A stretch of DNA of 64,000 nucleotides. Source: Papaver somniferum (Eukaryota > Streptophyta > Magnoliopsida > Ranunculales > Papaveraceae). The notes under the pieces are model-generated. The model was not told the DNA's origin. It ran no database searches and saw only the letters and a list, made by a program, of their open reading frames with translations. Both the position numbers and the translations under genes were made by a program. Numbering within the stretch: position 1 is the first letter of the stretch; each line of letters starts with the position of its first letter. The stretch is taken from positions 124,851,302 through 124,915,301 of the forward strand of contig NC_039363.1 of the NCBI RefSeq assembly GCF_003573695.1, written 5' to 3'. Of this stretch, positions 57,590 to 64,000 are shown in pieces.

Positions 57590-57990
57590 ATGGCCGGCAT
57601 GGCTTTGGTGCGCAGGTGTGGATGGCATGGCATGCCATTGACGCGGAGACGTGGCTGGCATGGTATACCATTGGCACGGTGGTGCGGATGGCATGATTGG
57701 CATGCCTTCGTCACAGAGAAGTGGCTAGCATGCCTTTGGAACGGTGGTGCGGCTGGCATGGTTGGCATGCCTTTGGCGCGGAGACGTGGTTGGCATGGTA
57801 TGCCATTGGCACGGTGGTGCGGCTGGCATGCCTTTGGTGCGGAGACGTGGATGGCATGGTATGCCATTGGCACGGTGGTGCGGCTGGCATGGTTGGCATG
57901 CTTTTGGCGCGGAGGTGTGGCTGGCATGGTTGGCATGCCGTCGGCACACTTGGTTAGCATGTGCGGATGGCATGTGCGGAGAAAATGTCG
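57590..57990. repeat. Second, shorter tandem array inside the LTR
   Basis: Irregular units of about 60-70 bases built from GGCATGGTATGCCATTGG, CACGGTGGTGCGGCTGGCATG and CGCGGAGACGTGG are arranged in tandem. The sequence is GC-rich compared with the surroundings. Confidence 0.85.
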
Positions 57991-58173
57991 GTCGATACTT
58001 GAGGGTTCTTTCGTGGAACATAGTGTATAGAAAAAAGGTACCCCGGTAATTTTACGCAGACATGTTGAATGGTTCAATAAATGTGCTGGTGGCGACATTA
58101 TTACTCAAGTGTGACGTCACTGTTTGACTAAGGTTTTACGACTTTTACCCTAAGCTAAAAACCACCATCAACA

Positions 58174-58706
58174 CCTAGTTACACATGTTATATGCATGTG
58201 TAACTCTCAGTTACAAAATTCAGATGTATGTGTAACTGCTAGCTACACTAGTCAGATGCTTGCGAAACTGAAATATACATTGTTGTACGTACTGTTCATT
58301 TTAATCGTATAAATACTGGTTGCTTGTTGTTATATTTCACGTTTCAGATAACTTCATAAAAGATAATTGCTTAAACGTGGTAATGGTCTCGCTGGAATTG
58401 GAGTTGACGCTGAATACACAAGTCAGATGCATGTGTAACTCTCGGTTACACTAGATAGACACATACGTAACTCTCAATTACACTAAACAGAGGCGTGTGT
58501 AACTTCTAGTTACACATGCTAAGAAATTATTTTAAATGAATATTAAAATAATAATTGTATTTTTTTTGTGTTTTCTTTTTGATGTCTATTTTTTGCATAT
58601 ATATACAAGTGTAAATTTGCATTACAATGTCATAAGGATGTGTAACTTCTGGTTACACATGTGATAGACACATTTTTGTGTCTAATTTGATCTCAATACT
58701 ATATAT
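58174..58706. repeat. Degenerate palindromic repeats
   Basis: The motif TGTAACTCTCGGTTACA and variants, each a near-palindrome, occurs about eight times with CAGATGCATG-like linkers. One further copy lies at 60210-60228, on the other side of a solo LTR. I see no gene here. Confidence 0.7.
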
Positions 58707-60195
58707 TGTTGGCACTCGATTTTGTACTAATTTTGGTGTTTTGTGTGTTTTTTAGGTATTTTTTGGAAATAAACATTTTTGGAAAAATCAGTTCGAAAAG
58801 TTGCCAGGGGCACCCTTGAAGGTCATTTTTTATTCGGACTCTCATCATTGGTTAAGGGACACCTCATTTACTAAGGGGCACCTTCTTTACTATTTACACC
58901 CCAGGACAGCAACTGCTATTCGCACCCCCAGTTTGGTTAGGGGGCAGTCATCTTCTTCATTTGAATTTAGATTTTTGGCGGGAAAATATCTTTTCTCTTT
59001 GGCAGATTTACCAATTGATTTTTGGGCGTGCTTGAGATCGATTCAATGGCTGGAATCTCTTGGACAGATTTGATTGATATTAACAGAGTTAACATGCATG
59101 TTGGAATCAATCAAAATGGGTTGTACACGTTGTTTGATTCAAAACAGGAAATAATATTTTCATAAAACAGAGGAAGAGATACAGGGATTTTTTTGGTTGT
59201 ATTCCGGGAAATATATATGCAGTAAAGGCAAGATATTGATTGTGGATTATACATTATTGATAGGGAGATATTTTGAAGCACTTTCCAGCGTAAAAATGAT
59301 TCTCGTGAACTGGCAGGAGAAGAAAATATTGAAAATATTTTCTATAGTAAAGAGGATGATTCTCGAGTTATTGTGAATGATTTCTTCCTCCTGTTGTGTA
59401 TAAATAGCATCTTGGGTTGGTAGAGAAGGGCTGTCGAGAGTTTGGGGTCGAGAGGAGGTCCAGAGAAGCAGAAATCAAGAGTTGATGAAACTCTGTTGCT
59501 GCTGCTGATGATGATGAAGAACACCAAGAACACGAAGAACAGACTAGAAAGGACAGTGGTTTATCAACAGAGTCTAAGACGCACAGATGTTGGTCGCAGT
59601 GCTGTCTAAACATCAGCAGCACTTGTGTTTTATCGTTCATTCTGTGACGCTTTTTGTGCGTCGCAGATTACAGTTTTACACCATTTTCTCCTTTTCTCTC
59701 CATTGTAAACACCATTTAAGCTATAAAAATATATTTTGAGCGTGTTTTCATCATGAGGAGCTAAAACCCAACACTGGGACGACGGAGGATGCTAAATTTC
59801 ATCCTTGGGGTAATTTATTTTATTCTTTTTTATGACTTTTGCATTAATCTAAAATTGAAATATGATTTGAATTAATTGGTTGTTATTTAATTTGATGATG
59901 TATGCTTAGCTTAGTTGTTTTGATACATCATGCTTAGGACTTACAATCAATGTTTTAAGAATCTATCTTGGCAAAATCAGAGTCCATGTTAATTTTATTG
60001 AGTTTTAAATTGTCAAAGAATATAGAATGAACCGTGTGTAGTGAATTCGGCCAAATCCTTAGTCCCAGTACCTCTCGCCCATTGTTAATATTTTTGTATA
60101 TTTTTATCTTTTTTATTAAGTTTAAAAAATTATCCTTCACAAGTCCGAGAGTTTGAACCTCATTACTACAACCACAGAAAAATCATAAATCAACA
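58707..60195 (+). repeat. Solo LTR, second copy of the 39381 family
   Basis: This starts TGTTGGCACTCGATTTTGTACTAA and shares long stretches with 39381-40820, among them the leader words ACACGAAGAACAGACT and CCAACACTGGGACGACGGAGGA. A TATAAATA box is at about 59399-59406. The 3' boundary near 60195 is estimated from the other copy. It splits the palindromic repeats of 58174. Confidence 0.75.
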
Positions 60196-60654
60196 TGTCA
60201 TATGCATATGTAACTTCTGGTTACACATTCGTATTGTAGTTAAATAATTTTGGGCCTAGATTTAATAATTTTGTGCCTAGATTTAAATTTTATTTAATTA
60301 TGAGCTTGACAATATGCATAAGGGTATCAAGATATTTTAATAATTTGGGGCCTAGATTTAAACTTCTTTTAATTAAGGGCCTCATATTATGGGTTACCCA
60401 TGGGTTGGGAGTGAGCATAATTTTTCCGATTAGATAAATGCCCTCCTTTTGATGGGCCTTCACCGATGCCTTTAAGCCCTTGATAAATACCCCAACACAA
60501 TCTATAAGAAAAGGAAAATTTCTTGTTTGGTCCTAGGCCCATATAGTTATTTATAGTAGGGTCCAACCAGATCTTTTTTTTATCCGGAGGTCCAAAATTA
60601 ATTAAAACATGGAAATGTCCATAATAACCATTACTACCAAACGTGTGTGTATAG
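60196..60654. other. Flank of the kinase fragment
   Basis: There is no gene. It holds GGGCCTAGATTTAA words (60251, 60277 and 60350), and from about 60525 a stretch (TCCTAGGCCC...GGGTCCAACC...ATCCGGAGGTCC) that is similar, inverted, to 63880-63960. Confidence 0.5.
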
Positions 60655-60870
60655 ACTGCTTACAAATTTGAGTACATATCTGGTACACTGCTTAAAAATT
60701 CGATTACATATTTGCTACATTGTTTACAAATTTGAGTACATATCTGTCGCACTGCTTAGAAATCTGAGTACATATCTGTCGTACTGCTTACAAATCCGAT
60801 TATATATCTGAATGCTTACAAATTCGAGTACATATTTGTTGCACTGCTTCCAGGTAGAGTACAAATCTGT
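60655..60870. repeat. 32-bp tandem repeat next to the last kinase exon
   Basis: Units marked by ACTGCTTACAAATTYGAGTACATATCTG begin at 60655, 60687, 60719, 60751, 60783, 60812 and 60843, so spacing is 32 bases for most. The array ends 28 bases from the kinase exon at 60899. Confidence 0.88.
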
Positions 60871-60898
60871 AAGAATCAATGATAAATATTTTGCATAC

Positions 60899-62287
<1,389 letters not shown>

Positions 62288-62957
62288 CTGTCCCAAAGAA
62301 AGAAAAAAATTAGACAGGTTACAGAAATCTAGATGAAAGACTCAATGGAAATCTTCATGTCATTTTTTGTACAAAAAGACTCCTCCCTCTTTGACAATGA
62401 GGTAAATTCTGAATCGTCGCATTACTATGCATCAACGCTAGGCTAATCTTGAGGGTCTTATCTAATTACTCAAGTGCAGATAAATAAGTAAGCTTCCCAC
62501 ATCCTCACACTACTATGTTTTAAATCCAGCTCCTTCTAATAATTTTCGTTACAATGGTGCATAAATGAAACCCATTACCCCAGAAGGACCGGGACTCAGG
62601 ACTCAGGAGGGCATCAAAAGTACTCTCACCTGGAATTAATCTATAACAAAAACTAAACAATTAACTAGGTTTTTTGTCAGTACATCATATACGTACTGAT
62701 AGTTCATACACAAAAACAACTGAAAAAAACCTAAATCCAACAAAAGAAAACTAGTATAATCAGATCTAGTAACGAAATGAATAAAAAACGTAACTATTCA
62801 TCTAGATTTGGATTATTTTCATGAAAATGAAGGAACACTTGATTAATCATACGTGCAAATTGGAAAACATAATCAAACATCAACTAATTAATGATTAGAT
62901 CTTGAAACCTTCGAATAAACATTACGAGAAGAAGATTAATAAGGAAAATCAACTTAC
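62288..62957 (-). other. Intron-like DNA upstream of the kinase exons
   Basis: I searched this for the missing N-terminal kinase exons and see none. It is AT-rich, with a C-rich patch at 62575-62600. Confidence 0.5.
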
Positions 62958-63001
62958 CAAAGGCTAGAATCGATTTGGGTTCTTGAATTGATCAAGATGT
63001 T
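62958..63001 (-). other. Possible second leader exon of the kinase fragment
   Basis: On the minus strand TTTTTAG|AACATCTTGATCAATTC...GCCTTTG|GTAAGTT gives a 44-base exon with good splice sites. It resembles the end of the first leader exon (TGTTGATCAATTCGTGAAC), suggesting a duplication. Confidence 0.45.
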
Positions 63002-63014
63002 CTAAAAATCTTCG

Positions 63015-63455
63015 TACTCATGGATCAAACCCAAAAACAATGACAAAACTCTGAATATAACCGAATCAAAGCACATATTTCAGTATTACACATACGTACT
63101 CATGGATCGAACCCAAAAACAATGACAAAACTCTGAATATAACCGAATCAAAGCAGATATTTCAGTATTACATATACTACTCATGGATCGAACCCAAAAA
63201 TCAATTAAAAAACGCGGTGCAACACAAATACACTCATGGATCGAATCCAAAAACAATGACAAAACTCTGAATATAACCGAATCAAAGCAGATATTTCAGT
63301 ATTACACATACGTACTCATGGATCGAACCCAAAAACAATGACAAAACTCTGAATATAACCGAATCAAAGAAGATATTTCAGTATTACATATACGTACTCA
63401 TGGATCGAACCCAAAAATCAATTAAAAAACGCGGTGCAACACAAACACACTCAGA
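63015..63455. repeat. 82-bp tandem repeat in a higher-order array
   Basis: Units marked by ACTCATGGATCGAACCCAAAAA begin at about 63015, 63097, 63178, 63231, 63313 and 63395. The spacing 82, 81, 53, 82, 82 shows two copies of a ~217-base block, each two full units plus a short one ending in AAAAACGCGGTGCAACACAAA. Confidence 0.9.
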
Positions 63456-63652
63456 GATCATACCAAATCGACGAAAGTAAACTCTTCCAGTTTACTATCA
63501 ACATCAGATCTAATACCTAAACATTAGATTTTGATATAAACATGAAAATTTCTCTAATCCGAGAAGAAAAAAACCTAAATTAAAATAAGCTTTTGAAGAA
63601 GAAAGGAAAAATGAAAACCTAAACTATACCAACAGTAAGGAAGTGAACCTAC

Positions 63653-63738
63653 CGATTAATCTTAGTTTGAGTTCACGAATTGATCAACACCTCAGAAGAT
63701 CTTCATAGCCGGAGCTCTTCACCGAACCACAGATGAGA
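63653..63738 (-). other. Possible first leader exon of the kinase fragment
   Basis: On the minus strand a C- and T-rich leader starts about 30 bases after a TATA box and ends at AATCG|GTAGGT. It contains a tiny frame (ATG AAG ATC TTC TGA). It looks like the 5' untranslated exon of a plant gene. Confidence 0.5.
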
Positions 63739-63767
63739 AAATGAAGAAGAAATGGATTTGGTTACTG

Positions 63768-63777
63768 CTTTTATATA
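63768..63777 (-). promoter_or_regulatory. TATA box upstream of the kinase fragment
   Basis: TATATAAAAG on the minus strand is well placed for a start near 63738 and transcription through the kinase exons. Confidence 0.55.
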
Positions 63778-63869
63778 CTTGAGGGTGTTTTCGGTATTTA
63801 AAAATACGTTCCCATATGTTCCACTTGTGTGCAGGACCAGGACTTAAAAAGTTGGGTCTATTTTTCTGT

Positions 63870-64000
63870 TTTCTTTTTATTATGGACCTCCGATTACTGG
63901 ACTTTAGTGGGTGGACCTGCCACTAATTAAGAACACTATAATAGGATCTATAGGTAATCTCTACGTAAGAAAATTATTTAATTTATAATCTCGTAAATAC
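63870..64000 (-). other. Inverted partner of the left border and window end
   Basis: On the minus strand AGGTCCACCCACTAAAGTCC and ATCGGAGGTCCATAATAAAA correspond to GGGTCCAACCAG and ATCCGGAGGTCCAAAATTAA at 60558-60600. They may be the long imperfect ends of a gene-carrying element (60.5-63.96 kb). The last 40 bases hold nothing I can name. Confidence 0.4.

Larger units (their letters stand above)
50723..58173 (-). mobile_element. Truncated Tat-like Ty3/gypsy retrotransposon with very long LTR
   Basis: On the minus strand this has a 5' LTR (55402-58173), primer-binding site, gag start, protease, RT, RNase H, second RNase H-like domain and integrase. The integrase fades near 50917 and no 3' LTR follows. 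Two RNase H regions place it with the Tat branch. Its LTR starts TGTTGATGGTGG and its PBS differs from that of the first gypsy, so the families are distinct. 50723-50916 is uncertain junction DNA. Confidence 0.88.
55402..58173 (-). repeat. 5' LTR of the second gypsy element
   Basis: This is 2772 bases. On the minus strand it starts TGTTGATGGTGGTTTTTAGC and ends CACCCTCAAACA. A TATAAATA box on the minus strand lies at 55763-55770. More than half of its length is tandem repeat (56100-57990). Plus and minus open frames of 180-210 codons in the repeats are by-products of the repeat structure. Confidence 0.85.

Noticed and set aside
57457..58098. Long open frames on both strands (up to about 213 codons)
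   Set aside because: They coincide with the GC-rich tandem array in the LTR and only repeat Cys/His/Trp/Gly-rich words, so the openness follows from the repeat unit and not from coding.

Overview
This is a window of plant nuclear DNA and almost all of it is transposable elements nested inside one another. The kingdom call rests on Ty1/copia and Ty3/gypsy retrotransposons with plant-type primer-binding sites, CACTA elements with TNP2-type transposase genes, GT-AG introns, and gene fragments that look like plant exportin-1, ARF GTPase and ethanolamine kinase. The sequence is AT-rich and a large-genome flowering plant fits. The species cannot be fixed from the sequence alone. I see no rRNA, tRNA, CRISPR array or intact host gene.

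Layout. (1) 1-22593: a minus-strand Ty1/copia element, cut by the window edge. It is split by a minus-strand, Tat-like Ty3/gypsy element (3122-21130, flanked by near-identical ACCTG/ACCTC). That gypsy carries an antisense extra reading frame between pol and its 3' LTR, and the frame is split by a CACTA element (6901-12046, TTC duplication). This CACTA holds degraded but intron-bearing pieces of exportin-1 and of an ARF GTPase. (2) 22738-32210: a SIRE/Maximus-like but pol-less LTR element with LTRs of about 2.8-3.1 kb; the right LTR contains a small LINE-like tail. (3) 32524-34716: a solo LTR of a diverged relative, reversed. (4) 34894-50722: another LTR of this superfamily, carrying a MITE and interrupted by a reversed LTR (37670-50642). 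The reversed LTR is itself split by a large CACTA element (37887-48212) with TNP2-like and TNPA-like genes, and that CACTA was hit by a solo LTR (39381-40820). (5) about 50.9-58.17 kb: a truncated minus-strand gypsy element with two RNase H regions, a deleted gag core and a 2.77-kb LTR full of 187-bp tandem repeats. (6) 58174-60654: palindromic short repeats and a second solo LTR of the 39381 family. (7) 60655-64000: five open exons of an ethanolamine kinase lacking both protein ends, with leader-like exons, a TATA box and tandem repeats, bordered by weakly similar inverted sequences. This suggests a gene-capturing transposon.

How it works together. None of the elements looks fully autonomous now: the copia and both gypsy pols are broken, and the CACTA transposase has frameshifts and an LTR insertion. 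The two CACTA elements share a terminal sequence but not their subterminal repeats. The order of nesting gives a relative history: copia, then gypsy, then CACTA on the left; LTR, then reversed LTR, then CACTA, then solo LTR on the right. The most informative loci are the exportin/ARF-carrying CACTA and the kinase fragment at the right edge.
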